Below the pieces are notes generated by a model, which was not told the origin of the DNA, did no database searches, and saw only the letters and a list, made by a program, of their open reading frames with translations. 8,553 bases of DNA, from positions 1 through 8,553 of the forward strand of contig CAJWLW010000207.1 in assembly GCA_913042885.1 (NCBI GenBank), read 5' to 3'. Positions 1-8,151 of the stretch are shown piece after piece (positions within the stretch are counted from its first letter, which is position 1; each line of letters begins with the position of its first letter). Source of the stretch: an uncultured Lentisphaeria bacterium. GTDB taxonomy: Bacteria; Verrucomicrobiota; Lentisphaeria; JABSQK01; CAJWLW01. The position numbers and the translations under genes were made by a program.

Positions 1-1428
1 GTCTACGGTCTCGGCACCTACGTCATGGTGGGCGTGCTGGGCAGCGAATTGTTGGCTACCGGCGCCAACGGCAAGCCTCTCTTAACGCCGGTCGCTACCA
101 CCGCCCAACACATAGCCGGGGACGCCGGGAAAATCATAATGACGATCGCCGCGGTACTCGCTTTCTTTTCCGTCGCCAATGCCGGCATACTCAGCGCCTC
201 CCGGTATCCGCTCGCAATGAGTCGCGATCGATTGATTCCGCCCATGTTTCGGGACCTCAAAGGCGGTACGCCCGTTGCCGCCATCTGCCTCACCGTCGCG
301 CTCACCGTGCTGTGCCTGGTGTGTTTCGATCCGTTGAAGATCGCCAAACTGGCAAGTGCCTTTCAACTGTTTCTCTTCGCCCTTGGTTGTCTCGCCGTGG
401 TCATCATGCGCGAAAGCCGAATCGAGTCCTACGACCCGGGGTTCCGCTCACCCTTGTACCCGTGGACCCAGATCATCGGCATGATCGGGCCGCTGTGGTT
501 GATCACGATGCTCGGGATCTGGTCCATTCTGTTCATCTTCGGCCTGGTGGCACTCGGTGGGGCCTGGTACTTCTGTTATGCCAAAGGCAAGGTTTCGAAC
601 CCCGGTGGTGCGATCCTGCATTTGTTCGCGCGGCTTGGAGAACGGCGCTCCGACGGACTCGAACGTGAACTGCGCGGCATCCTCTCGGAGAAAGGTCTGC
701 GTGCCGATGACCCATTCGACATCGTGGTGGCACAAGCCTGTGTCATCGACGATGAAGAAGCCGATTACGAGCAAATCGTCCACCTCGCTGTCGACCACAT
801 CACGGACCAGGCCGATGTCGATCGCGACCTGTTGCTGCAGCATTTTCTGCAGAGCGACCGTGGTGTAACGCCTGTTTCCAATGGCGTTGCGCTGCCCCAT
901 TTCCGCCTGCATGACCTCCAGCGGCCGATCCTCGTCATGGCCCGCGCCCTGCACGGTGTGAATATCGCCGGAAACGCGGACGACCCGGAAGACTCTGCAG
1001 TATTCGCGATCTTCTTTCTCGTCAGTCCCGACAACGACTCCGGCCAGCACCTGCGCATCCTCGCAAACATCGCCGGGCAAGCAGATACCGACACCTTCAT
1101 CAGCGAATGGCTGGCGGCGTCCAACGCGCAGGAACTGAAGGGGATCTTCATGCGCACGGGCAACTGCATCACATTCCGCCTAAAACCTGGCGACAAGACC
1201 GCCGAATGGATCGACCGTGCGATCAAAGACATTCAACTCCCGGATGACTGCCTCATCGCCGCCATCCACCGTCGTGACAGCATGATCGTGCCGCACGGCA
1301 ACACTGTTCTGGATGAAAATGACCGTGTCACGGTGATCGGTGAATCCCCCGGCCTCAAACAACTGCGAGAACAATTTGAGCAAGGACAAGATCGCCCTGG
1401 CTTTTATGCTGCTGAAAAAGGATCTTGA
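1..1428 (+). CDS. APC-family amino-acid permease with C-terminal PTS EIIA-like and TrkA-C domains (5'-partial)
   Basis: The reading frame is open from base 1, so the gene starts upstream and the ATG at 25 is internal. The N-terminal part of the fragment is a membrane transporter: hydrophobic segments lie at about window residues 44-66, 92-108, 117-136, 155-170 and 174-192. The motif SRYPLAMSRDRLIP (residues 67-80) is typical of APC-superfamily permeases between late helices. The soluble tail has two parts. Residues about 215-375 resemble a PTS EIIA type-2 (fructose/mannitol) domain, with the signature NGVALPHF and the would-be phosphorylated histidine at residue 300 (codon 898-900). Residues about 388-458 resemble a TrkA-C/RCK_C ligand-binding domain. 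The protein probably sits in the inner membrane and imports an amino acid or related solute, with the tail sensing phosphorylation or a small ligand. The substrate cannot be told. The phosphofructokinase gene lies 63 bp downstream on the same strand. Confidence 0.88.
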   Translation, partial: VYGLGTYVMVGVLGSELLATGANGKPLLTPVATTAQHIAGDAGKIIMTIAAVLAFFSVANAGILSASRYPLAMSRDRLIPPMFRDLKGGTPVAAICLTVALTVLCLVCFDPLKIAKLASAFQLFLFALGCLAVVIMRESRIESYDPGFRSPLYPWTQIIGMIGPLWLITMLGIWSILFIFGLVALGGAWYFCYAKGKVSNPGGAILHLFARLGERRSDGLERELRGILSEKGLRADDPFDIVVAQACVIDDEEADYEQIVHLAVDHITDQADVDRDLLLQHFLQSDRGVTPVSNGVALPHFRLHDLQRPILVMARALHGVNIAGNADDPEDSAVFAIFFLVSPDNDSGQHLRILANIAGQADTDTFISEWLAASNAQELKGIFMRTGNCITFRLKPGDKTAEWIDRAIKDIQLPDDCLIAAIHRRDSMIVPHGNTVLDENDRVTVIGESPGLKQLREQFEQGQDRPGFYAAEKGS

Positions 1429-1453
1429 CAGCGAATCATCGCGCAGGTATGAC
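1425..1453 (+). promoter_or_regulatory. Candidate sigma70 promoter for phosphofructokinase, overlapping the permease stop codon
   Basis: A perfect -35 hexamer TTGACA lies at 1425-1430, a 17-nt spacer follows, and a -10 hexamer TATGAC (4 of 6 consensus) lies at 1448-1453. The permease stop codon TGA (1426-1428) is inside the -35 box. Transcription would start near 1460, giving a leader of about 30 nt before the ATG at 1492. This suggests that the kinase gene can be expressed independently of the permease. The call is from hexamer match and spacing only. Confidence 0.55.
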
Positions 1454-1491
1454 ACGGCACAGTCTGCATCGAACAGGAGCACCGCGACGTT

Positions 1492-2616
1492 ATGCCACAA
1501 AACATCGGTATTCTCACCAGCGGCGGCGATTGCCCCGGCCTCAACGCCGCCATACGCGGTATCGGCAAAGCCGGCCATGACACCTTCGGGATGCACTGCA
1601 TCGGCTTCCGTGATGGCTTCCGCGGCCTCGTCCAGGACCGCACCATGGACCTCGACGGTGACCTGCTCTCCGGTATCCTGACCGACGGCGGTACCATTTT
1701 GGGCACCAGCCGCGACAAACCGCACCGTATGCAAATGGGCAATAAAACGGTGGACATGACCAGCGCCATCCTCGACACTTATCAGCGCCATCACCTCGAT
1801 GCCCTCGTCTGCCTCGGCGGCGGCGGCACGCAGAAAAACGCGTTGCGACTGAAAAACGCCGGCCTGAATATCATGACACTGCCCAAAACCATCGACAACG
1901 ATGTGTGGGGCACCGACGTCACCTTCGGCTTTGACACGGCCATGGCGATCGCCACCGAGGCCATCGACCGGCTCCATTCCACTGCCACCAGCCATCACCG
2001 CATCATCGTTGTCGAAATCATGGGGCACCGTGCCGGCTGGCTCGCACTGGGCGCCGGTATTGCCGGTGGCGCCGACGTCATTCTGATCCCGGAAATGCCG
2101 TACGATGTCGAGATCGTCGCCGCTGCAATCCGCGACCGGCGCCAGCGCGGTAAGCGCTTCAGTATCGTCGCGGTCGCTGAAGGTGCCATGTCGAAAGAAC
2201 ACGTCACGCACGTAGACGAATTGCTGGCCGCGAAAACCGCTGCCGAATCGAAATCAGAGCGTAAAGAAATCTCCGCCAAACTGGATGCCTTCCACAATCA
2301 TCACATCGACCACACCGTACGCCTGACTGCGCGCCTCGAAGAACTTACCGGCCAGGAAGCGCGGCTGACCATTCTCGGTCACCTGCAACGCGGCGGCACC
2401 CCATCCTGTGCCGATCGTCTGCTGGCAACTCGCCTCGGCACCTACTGCACCGAACTACTGAATGACGGACAGCACGGCGTCATGATCGGCGTCCACGGCA
2501 ACAAGCTCAAACCGGTACCCATCGAAGACACCGCCGGCAAGAAAAATCTGGTGCCTCTCGATCATTCATGGATCCAGTCTGCCCGCTACGTCGGCACCTG
2601 CCTGGGCGACGGCTGA
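1492..2616 (+). CDS. 6-phosphofructokinase (PfkA family, probably ATP-dependent, variant active site)
   Basis: The 374-residue protein belongs to the PfkA family, which phosphorylates fructose 6-phosphate to fructose 1,6-bisphosphate in glycolysis; it should be cytosolic. Visible motifs in order are the nucleotide-binding [14 protein letters not shown] (10-23), GTSR (71-74), LGGGGTQKN (108-116), PKTIDND (131-137, with D135 matching the catalytic Asp127 of E. coli PfkA), EIMGHRAGW (175-183), [10 protein letters not shown] (192-201) and [10 protein letters not shown] (295-304). The residue equivalent to E. coli Gly104 is Gly112, which favours ATP over pyrophosphate as donor. Lys132 at the position of E. 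coli Gly124 is shared with pyrophosphate and group III enzymes. The Mg-binding Asp103 position is Gly111 and the MGR arginine is His179. The protein is longer than E. coli PfkA (320 residues). The ATG is preceded by AGGAG at 1475-1479, 12 nt away, slightly long. Donor preference is inference. Confidence 0.93.
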   Translation: MPQNIGILTSGGDCPGLNAAIRGIGKAGHDTFGMHCIGFRDGFRGLVQDRTMDLDGDLLSGILTDGGTILGTSRDKPHRMQMGNKTVDMTSAILDTYQRHHLDALVCLGGGGTQKNALRLKNAGLNIMTLPKTIDNDVWGTDVTFGFDTAMAIATEAIDRLHSTATSHHRIIVVEIMGHRAGWLALGAGIAGGADVILIPEMPYDVEIVAAAIRDRRQRGKRFSIVAVAEGAMSKEHVTHVDELLAAKTAAESKSERKEISAKLDAFHNHHIDHTVRLTARLEELTGQEARLTILGHLQRGGTPSCADRLLATRLGTYCTELLNDGQHGVMIGVHGNKLKPVPIEDTAGKKNLVPLDHSWIQSARYVGTCLGDG

Positions 2617-2651
2617 CAAAGCATCCAGCACCGAACATCCGGGATCCAGCA

Positions 2652-4712
2652 TCACGAAAAGCGCGTCCGCAGCTGCGAGAACACGTCGTCCACCTGATTC
2701 CCCGTCGCCGGTGAGAAAAACTCATCGGCCTCCGGAAACTCCACGAGCTCCTTCGGCAGCTCATGAATGAATTGCGACAGGCGGGTGGAATAGCGCTTAT
2801 CGTATTTCTGCCGCTGCCGTGCCCGTGTCATGATCAGGTTGTTTTTCGCTCGCGTCACCGCGACATAAAAAAGTCTTCGCTCTTCATCGACCATGTAATC
2901 CCGGATCGAGCGCTCGTGCGGGAACAGATTTTGTTCCATGCCGACGATAAAGATGTACGGGAACTCCAACCCCTTGGCGGCATGCACAGTCAGCAGCGTC
3001 ACGCTTGAGTCTTCCTCGCTCTGGTCGTCAACGCGCTCGCTGTCGTCGGTCAGCGAAAACGCTTCGAGAAACATCTGCAATGTCGCCGTGCCGCCGATAC
3101 GCGCCTCGTATTGCGCCGCCGAGTTGACAAACTCAATGACGTTTTCCCGTCGCGCCACGCCCTCTGCATGGCTCTTGTAGATACGGCCGAGCCCTTCGAG
3201 GTAGGCCATGTTGTCGAGGTAACGATGGATCTTCTCGGCCAGCCCGCCGACTTCTGAAAATGTCTTCTCGGCATCATCGGAAGTGCTCGCAAAACAGCGC
3301 AGACTCTCCGCCGCCGCCGGCTGCATGTCCTTGAGCACGTCCTCACTGTGCATCAGTTCGAGGATCGGTTTGCCGGTGATCTTCTGATACTGTTTCAGAT
3401 TGTCGATCGATTTGTCACCGATACCGCGCGGCGGCGTGTTGAGGACACGCAGCAGCGCCAAGTCGTCGCGCGGATTGTGCACGAGTCGCAGATAGGCGAC
3501 AGCGTCCTTGATCTCGCGGCGCTCGTAGAATGACTTGGCGCCGACGATGCAATAGGGAATGTTGGCATCGCGCAAGCTCTGCTCGAACGGGCGCGTCTGG
3601 AAGTTGGAGCGGAACAGAATCGCCATGTCCCCATAGCCGCTGCGCTGCTCGTACGTCACCTGGGTGATCATCCGAGCGATCAACTGCGCTTCTTCGGTCT
3701 CGTTGTCGGCCTCGAAAACGCGGATAGGATCGCCCTCGCCCCTGGTTGACCACAACTGTTTGGCATGGCGGTTTTCATTGCGGTTGATGACATGGCCGGC
3801 GGCTTTCAGAATGACATTGGTCGAGCGGTAGTTCTGCTCCAGCGTCACGACCCGGGTCCCTTCGAAAATGTTCGGAAATTCCAGGATGTTCGTAATGTCC
3901 GCACCGCGCCAGCCATAGATCGACTGGTCATCATCACCGACAACGCAGATATTGCGACGGTCGCCCGCCAGTGTACGCATAAGTTCCGACTGTACCTTGT
4001 TGGTGTCCTGATACTCATCCACCAGAATATACCGGTACCGGTCCTGGTACTTGGCAAGCACATCGCTGTGCTGCTTCCACAGATTCAGCGTCTGCAACAG
4101 CAGGTCGTCGAAATCGAGCAGGTTCATGTTGCACAGGTGCCGCTGGTAGCGCTCGTACAACTCCGCCAGCGTCGCGGCCCAGTCACGCTTGCTGTTGCTG
4201 CGAATATCCTCCGGCGTCTGCAGATTATTTTTCGCATGGCTGACGCCGTTCTTGAAGAAGTTGACGTCCAGATCGCCCTTGCCGATACCCATTTCCCCCA
4301 TGACCTGCTTGATCAATCCTTCCTCGTCGCTGGCGTCGGCGATGCCGAAACGGCGGGTGTATCCCAGGTGATGAACGTCCGCCCGCAGTACGCGGCAGCA
4401 AAAGGAGTGGAAGGTCGACACCGACATGATCTTGTGATCGACCTGAGGCAGAAGGTCCTCGAGACGCGCGCGCATCTCGTCCGCCGCCTTGTTGGTAAAC
4501 GTGACCGCCAGAATATTTTCTGAGGCAACCCCGTGATTCAGCATCCAAGCCACCCGGTGCGTAATCACCGACGTTTTGCCCGTACCCGCGCCCGCCAGCA
4601 CCAGCAGCGGTCCCTCCGTCGTACGAACCGCTTCCTGCTGCTCAGGATTGAGATGATCGAGATTCAACACCCACAATTCCCGGTTCGCAGTTGATTTTTG
4701 CGAACACAACAT
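2652..4712 (-). CDS. rep: ATP-dependent DNA helicase, Rep/UvrD family (superfamily 1)
   Basis: This is a complete SF1A 3'-to-5' DNA helicase of 686 residues; E. coli Rep has 673. Motifs in order are the Q motif LNPEQQEAV (21-29), Walker A GAGTGKT (41-47), TFTNKAADEM (71-80), STFHSFC (99-105), Walker B VDEYQD (231-236), motif III VGDDDQSIYGWRG (258-270), motif IV NYRST (294-298), motif V TVHAAKGLEFPY (575-586) and motif VI VAVTRAK (617-623). Insertions typical of the 1B and 2B domains are present, and the protein ends soon after the helicase core without a long Tudor-like tail, which favours Rep over UvrD/PcrA. The family restarts stalled replication forks and removes DNA-bound proteins. No Shine-Dalgarno is visible before the ATG at 4712. 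A GTG at 4670 or TTG at 4667, giving a start just before NLDHLNPEQQ, has GGGAA upstream and fits the family N-terminus better, so the start is uncertain. Confidence 0.95.
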   Translation of the reverse strand: MLCSQKSTANRELWVLNLDHLNPEQQEAVRTTEGPLLVLAGAGTGKTSVITHRVAWMLNHGVASENILAVTFTNKAADEMRARLEDLLPQVDHKIMSVSTFHSFCCRVLRADVHHLGYTRRFGIADASDEEGLIKQVMGEMGIGKGDLDVNFFKNGVSHAKNNLQTPEDIRSNSKRDWAATLAELYERYQRHLCNMNLLDFDDLLLQTLNLWKQHSDVLAKYQDRYRYILVDEYQDTNKVQSELMRTLAGDRRNICVVGDDDQSIYGWRGADITNILEFPNIFEGTRVVTLEQNYRSTNVILKAAGHVINRNENRHAKQLWSTRGEGDPIRVFEADNETEEAQLIARMITQVTYEQRSGYGDMAILFRSNFQTRPFEQSLRDANIPYCIVGAKSFYERREIKDAVAYLRLVHNPRDDLALLRVLNTPPRGIGDKSIDNLKQYQKITGKPILELMHSEDVLKDMQPAAAESLRCFASTSDDAEKTFSEVGGLAEKIHRYLDNMAYLEGLGRIYKSHAEGVARRENVIEFVNSAAQYEARIGGTATLQMFLEAFSLTDDSERVDDQSEEDSSVTLLTVHAAKGLEFPYIFIVGMEQNLFPHERSIRDYMVDEERRLFYVAVTRAKNNLIMTRARQRQKYDKRYSTRLSQFIHELPKELVEFPEADEFFSPATGNQVDDVFSQLRTRFS

Positions 4713-4820
4713 GATTGTTATTGGCTGCAGACGCGATATGCAAAGTCAGCCGCGTCCAGATGTTAGACACTATACGGTGCGGAAAATTTCGCGCCACGTA
4801 AAAAAACATAGGTGATCATC
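4713..4820. promoter_or_regulatory. Divergent intergenic region between helicase and aminotransferase
   Basis: This 108-bp AT-richer spacer separates two divergent genes and must hold promoters for both. On the minus strand TATAGT (4776 down to 4771) matches the -10 consensus in 5 of 6 positions, but no good -35 hexamer lies upstream. On the plus strand TTGTTA (4715-4720) and TATGCA (4737-4742) are 16 nt apart, a weak pair. No individual site is convincing; the call rests on geometry. Confidence 0.35.
4810..4816 (+). promoter_or_regulatory. Shine-Dalgarno site that decides the aminotransferase start
   Basis: AGGTGAT lies 4 nt before the ATG at 4821. The frame also has a GTG at 4812, but that codon is inside the Shine-Dalgarno sequence, so it cannot be the start used with this site. 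The ATG at 4821 is therefore chosen. Confidence 0.75.
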
Positions 4821-6116
4821 ATGGCGTTGAATCCACAGGCCGAAGCTCTCAATCAAACCCTTGCCGACAACTGTCCGAACATTCTCGAAATGCTGTCGGC
4901 TCGCGGCAAAGCCATCTTTTTCCCCGCCAAAGGCATTCTTGGCCAGTCCGCCGAAGCCAAAGGCAAGAAAATCAACGCCACAATTGGCATCGCCCTGGAA
5001 GACGACGGCACACCCATGCGCCTGGGGTGTGTCGAGGACATGATCGATTTGACCCCGGCCGAAGCCTTTCCGTACGCGCCGAGCTACGGCAATGCAGAGC
5101 TGCGCAAAGTGTGGCGCAACGGTATTTACCGCAAGAACCCCACCGTCGACGGCATCGAGATCAGCAACCCGGTCGTCACCTGCGCCCTCACCCATGCACT
5201 CAGCATGTGTGCCTACATGTTCGGCGACGAGAACGACAAGATCTGCATGCCCGACCTCTACTGGGGCAACTACAAGCTGCTGTTCGAGAATGCCTACGGC
5301 CTCAAAATCACCACACACAACACGTTCATTGACGGTGGCTACGACGTCGAAGCGTTGCGCGAGATACTGCTCGAGGGACCAACCGGCAAACGCATCGTCC
5401 TCCTCAACTTTCCCAACAACCCCACCGGCTACACGGTTACCCCGGCCGAGGCCGATCGGATACGTGATGTCCTGGTCGAAGTCGCCGAAGCCGGCAACCA
5501 GGTCGTCGCGCTGATCGATGACGCCTACTTCGGGCTGGTTTTCGAAGACGGCATCCTCACCGAATCCGTCTTCGGCCGCCTGGCCAACGCGCACGAACGC
5601 CTGCTCGCCGTCAAGATCGACGGGGCGACCAAGGAAGATTACGTCTGGGGCTTCCGGGTCGGCTTCATCACGTACGCCGTCAAGGGCGGCACAGAGGACG
5701 TCTACAAAGCGCTGGAGGCGAAAACAGCCGGCGCCATCCGCGGCAACATCTCGAACTGTCCCGCTGTGTCACAGTCGATCATGCTGAAGGCATACACGTC
5801 CAGCGACTACGCAGCGCAGAAAACCGAGAAATTCAACACCCTCAAAGCCCGCGCCGAGAAAGTCAAGGAAATCCTCGCCAGCCATCCGGAATACGCCGAA
5901 GCCTTCGAGGCGTTGCCGTTCAATTCCGGCTACTTTATGTGCGTCGCACTCAAGTCCGCTGACCCGGAACAGGTGCGCACGATCCTGCTCGAGAAATATT
6001 CGACGGGTGTGATCGCCGCCTCCGGGGTCATTCGCGTCGCGTTCTCCGCAACACCGTACGACTTGCTCGACGAACTGTTCGACAACCTGTATCAGGCTGT
6101 CACAACAAACGGCTGA
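4821..6116 (+). CDS. Class I/II (fold-type I) PLP-dependent aminotransferase, substrate unknown
   Basis: The 431-residue cytosolic enzyme has the layout of fold-type I aminotransferases. Counting from the ATG at 4821, YAPSYGNAELRKVW (85-98) matches the usual Y-x-x-x-G-x-x-x-LR region. NFPNNPTGY (196-204) holds the asparagine that contacts the cofactor (N200). DDAYFG (233-238) provides D234 and Y236 for the PLP ring. The Schiff-base lysine is best placed at K271 in DGATKEDYVWGFRVGF, and R405 in GVIRVAFSA is the likely substrate-carboxylate arginine. The lysine motif departs from the common S-x-S-K-x-x-x-x-x-G-x-R form: it has TKEDYVWGFRVG, with an acidic residue just after lysine. These enzymes transfer amino groups between an amino acid and a keto acid. 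The donor and acceptor cannot be assigned. The rhomboid gene follows after 39 bp on the same strand, so the two may share a transcript. Confidence 0.88.
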   Translation: MALNPQAEALNQTLADNCPNILEMLSARGKAIFFPAKGILGQSAEAKGKKINATIGIALEDDGTPMRLGCVEDMIDLTPAEAFPYAPSYGNAELRKVWRNGIYRKNPTVDGIEISNPVVTCALTHALSMCAYMFGDENDKICMPDLYWGNYKLLFENAYGLKITTHNTFIDGGYDVEALREILLEGPTGKRIVLLNFPNNPTGYTVTPAEADRIRDVLVEVAEAGNQVVALIDDAYFGLVFEDGILTESVFGRLANAHERLLAVKIDGATKEDYVWGFRVGFITYAVKGGTEDVYKALEAKTAGAIRGNISNCPAVSQSIMLKAYTSSDYAAQKTEKFNTLKARAEKVKEILASHPEYAEAFEALPFNSGYFMCVALKSADPEQVRTILLEKYSTGVIAASGVIRVAFSATPYDLLDELFDNLYQAVTTNG

Positions 6117-6121
6117 TCCCA

Positions 6122-6143
6122 AGCCGCCGACCACGAAGCGGCT
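6122..6143 (+). other. Small intergenic hairpin between aminotransferase and rhomboid genes
   Basis: AGCCGC (6122-6127) and GCGGCT (6138-6143) are a perfect 6-bp inverted repeat with a 10-nt loop. No T-run follows, so it is not a classic terminator. It could modulate read-through or mRNA stability between the two genes, or be chance in GC-rich DNA. Confidence 0.25.
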
Positions 6144-6155
6144 GACGCTGTCGAC

Positions 6156-7724
6156 ATGGATCCCAACTACATCCTCGTCTGGATTGTCGGCGGCACCGTC
6201 GCACTGCAGTTCATTGGCGGCCTGCGCCAACCAACTGGCAACATCGGCTGGCTCTGCGTCTATACCTTCGTTCTCATATTGCTCGGCACCGGCCTGCTGC
6301 GGACCCCGCAGGTCGCCGGCTACGCCGCCGGCGTTGCCTGGCTGGTCCTCGTTGTCCTGCCGTTTGTCGCCATTCAGATCGTTCACTATCTGTCGATCAA
6401 GAAACGATACCACGCCGCCGTCTGGTTCGCCCGGATCGCTGCGGTTTTCCACCCTGCCGACGGCTGGCGACACCATCCCGCGCTCTGCCGGGCCCTGGGA
6501 ATGGCGCACGACGGCCGCATCGACGAAGCCTGTGCCAGCCTCGAGCAGTACCGCAACGACCACCACTGGTTCGGCCGGCTCGCCCGTGCCTATATCTATC
6601 GGCTCAACCACGACTGGCAGGCATTCATCGACTGGTTCGAATCCGGTAAAATTGCCGGGAATGAGCTCGACTCCGCCATCTATTACATCCGCGCCATCGG
6701 CGAAGCCGGCAGACTCAACGACATGGTTGCACAGTTCGCAGAAATGAGGGCGGGTTTCGGTCGGCGCGACGGCGACCTGCGCAACCTCTGCCGTCTTTTC
6801 GTGTTTGCATTCAGCGGCCGCACCGAAACCCTGGAACGCCTGTTCCGCAACAGGCTGGCGGTCTTTCCCCCGCAAGTACAGAGCTACTGGCTCGCAACCG
6901 CGTGGCTGGCCCGCCGCAACGAGGAAAACGCCAGAAAGGAATACGAAGCGATCCAGTCAAGTGACGACCGACTGACACAGCATGAAGGCGCTTGGCGCTT
7001 CGACAATCCGCCGGCACCTGCAGATGGCTTGTCCGCCCCGTCACTGCGTATCCTGGACGACGAAGAACTCCAGCTCGACCACGACGAACGCTACGGCTTC
7101 CGGCCGTCTGTAAAGCGGTCGAAGGCGGTCGTCACGCTGTCGCTGATCTTCGTCAACCTCATTGTGTTCTGTATCGAAATGTCTGCCGGCGGCGCCACCG
7201 ATCTAAAAACCCTGACAACTCTCGGTGCGGTTGTCCCTGCCTGGGTCATGGACGGCCAATGGTGGCGCATCGCGGTGGCGACGTTTCTGCATTACGGAGC
7301 GTTACACCTGATGATGAACATGCTGGCGTTACTGGCGCTCGGCCCATATCTGGAATTCGCGCTGGGTCCGCTGCGCTACATCACGACATACATTGCCGCC
7401 GGCTTCGGCTCGATGCTGGCGATCGTCCTGCTGAGTCGGCTGACTCACAGCGAGCTGGTACCGGTCCTGGGCGCATCCGGGGGCGTTATGGGTGTCGTCG
7501 GGGCAATAGCCGCGGTTTATATGCGCGGCTGGCGGCGCGACCGTGCTCACGTCGCCCACACTCAGCTGGTACTGGTGCTTCTGATCATCATCATACAGAT
7601 GGTCTTCGACGTCGTCACCCCAAACGTCAGTTTCCTGGCCCACTTCAGCGGCGCCCTTATCGGATTCGCCCTGGCGAGCATTCAACGCCACGAGTTCGCA
7701 GCACTGAACCAGGAAACCCAGTGA
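6156..7724 (+). CDS. Rhomboid-family intramembrane serine protease with a long N-terminal extension
   Basis: The 522-residue protein has a C-terminal rhomboid domain (about 322-510) in the inner membrane, which cleaves membrane proteins within or near transmembrane helices. The active-site serine is S441 in GASGG (439-443) and the partner histidine is H496 in AHFSGALIGF (495-504). HLMMNM (384-389) gives the conserved H-x-x-x-N of helix 2 (H384, N388), and WWR (369-371) matches the loop 1 W-R motif. Before it, residues about 6-22, 31-48 and 55-80 look like membrane helices. Residues about 90-310 form a soluble, helical, Ala/Arg-rich region with possible TPR-like repeats (weak). Typical bacterial rhomboids such as GlpG are under 300 residues, so this extension is large. 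No clear Shine-Dalgarno precedes the ATG. It may be translated from the aminotransferase transcript. Confidence 0.9.
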   Translation: MDPNYILVWIVGGTVALQFIGGLRQPTGNIGWLCVYTFVLILLGTGLLRTPQVAGYAAGVAWLVLVVLPFVAIQIVHYLSIKKRYHAAVWFARIAAVFHPADGWRHHPALCRALGMAHDGRIDEACASLEQYRNDHHWFGRLARAYIYRLNHDWQAFIDWFESGKIAGNELDSAIYYIRAIGEAGRLNDMVAQFAEMRAGFGRRDGDLRNLCRLFVFAFSGRTETLERLFRNRLAVFPPQVQSYWLATAWLARRNEENARKEYEAIQSSDDRLTQHEGAWRFDNPPAPADGLSAPSLRILDDEELQLDHDERYGFRPSVKRSKAVVTLSLIFVNLIVFCIEMSAGGATDLKTLTTLGAVVPAWVMDGQWWRIAVATFLHYGALHLMMNMLALLALGPYLEFALGPLRYITTYIAAGFGSMLAIVLLSRLTHSELVPVLGASGGVMGVVGAIAAVYMRGWRRDRAHVAHTQLVLVLLIIIIQMVFDVVTPNVSFLAHFSGALIGFALASIQRHEFAALNQETQ

Positions 7725-7737
7725 CGTCCCCGCAGTC

Positions 7738-8124
7738 CTACAGGTTATTCTGCATCGCAGCCACGAGCTGTTCCGAACGCCCCTTGTGCGCCGTCAGCCC
7801 CACGTAGATGCGAACCCGCGTACTGGCAGGAGAAGCCTGGAAGAAATTTATCTGGAACTCGGACAAGTCCGCGAACGCCCCATCAATCAGGCCGGTAACA
7901 TTATCGGCCTGCTCATCGACAACTTTCAGTTCGAGATCGCTGATCCCGGCGAGCGCTGCACGATATACGTCCTTGACTTTGCCCTCAACATTAACTTCCC
8001 AGTAGTTCGGGCCGCGCTTCATGATCAGCGCGTTGCCGTCCGCGGCGACATACGTTGTGCAACTGCAGAGGAGCGTGAAGGCAATGACGGCGAAACATGC
8101 GATGATGGTGCGGGCAGTTTTCAT
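7738..8124 (-). CDS. Small lipoprotein, DUF3568-like
   Basis: The protein has 128 residues. It begins with a signal sequence: basic MKTAR, then a hydrophobic stretch (7-19), then a lipobox-like LCSC with the lipidated cysteine at C22. The mature part contains VEGKVKDVYRAALAGISDL, ending in RVRIYVGLTAHKGRSEQLV (about 107-125), which resembles DUF3568: a KVYxAxLxAL helix, a beta-rich middle and a final IRVG-like strand followed by a charged helix. It should sit in the periplasm attached to a membrane; its function is unknown. The open frame extends upstream to 8205, but the ATG at 8124 is chosen because AAGGA (8135 down to 8131) lies 6 nt before it and it begins the signal peptide. It converges on the rhomboid gene with 13 bp between stops and no visible terminator. 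Confidence 0.8.
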   Translation of the reverse strand: MKTARTIIACFAVIAFTLLCSCTTYVAADGNALIMKRGPNYWEVNVEGKVKDVYRAALAGISDLELKVVDEQADNVTGLIDGAFADLSEFQINFFQASPASTRVRIYVGLTAHKGRSEQLVAAMQNNL

Positions 8125-8151
8125 GGTGCATCCTTTGGTGGAGGTGACGGG

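Noticed and set aside
1180..2211. 343-residue minus-strand open frame opposite the permease end and phosphofructokinase
   Set aside because: It is antisense to a gene with clear family motifs; its product has no recognisable motif. A GC-rich shadow frame.
2617..2651. ATCCAGCA direct repeat (2623-2630 and 2644-2651) between convergent genes
   Set aside because: Only 8 bp twice in a 35-bp gap, with no terminator-like T-run; chance repeat or junk spacer.
3765..4523. 252-residue plus-strand frame opposite the helicase
   Set aside because: It lies fully antisense to the Rep-like helicase motifs and has no recognised domain.
4770..6875. Long minus-strand frames (274 and 368 residues) opposite the aminotransferase and rhomboid genes
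   Set aside because: Both are antisense to motif-supported genes and look like shadow translation.
7725..7737. Bidirectional terminator between the rhomboid and lipoprotein genes
   Set aside because: The 13-bp gap has no inverted repeat or T-run on either strand.
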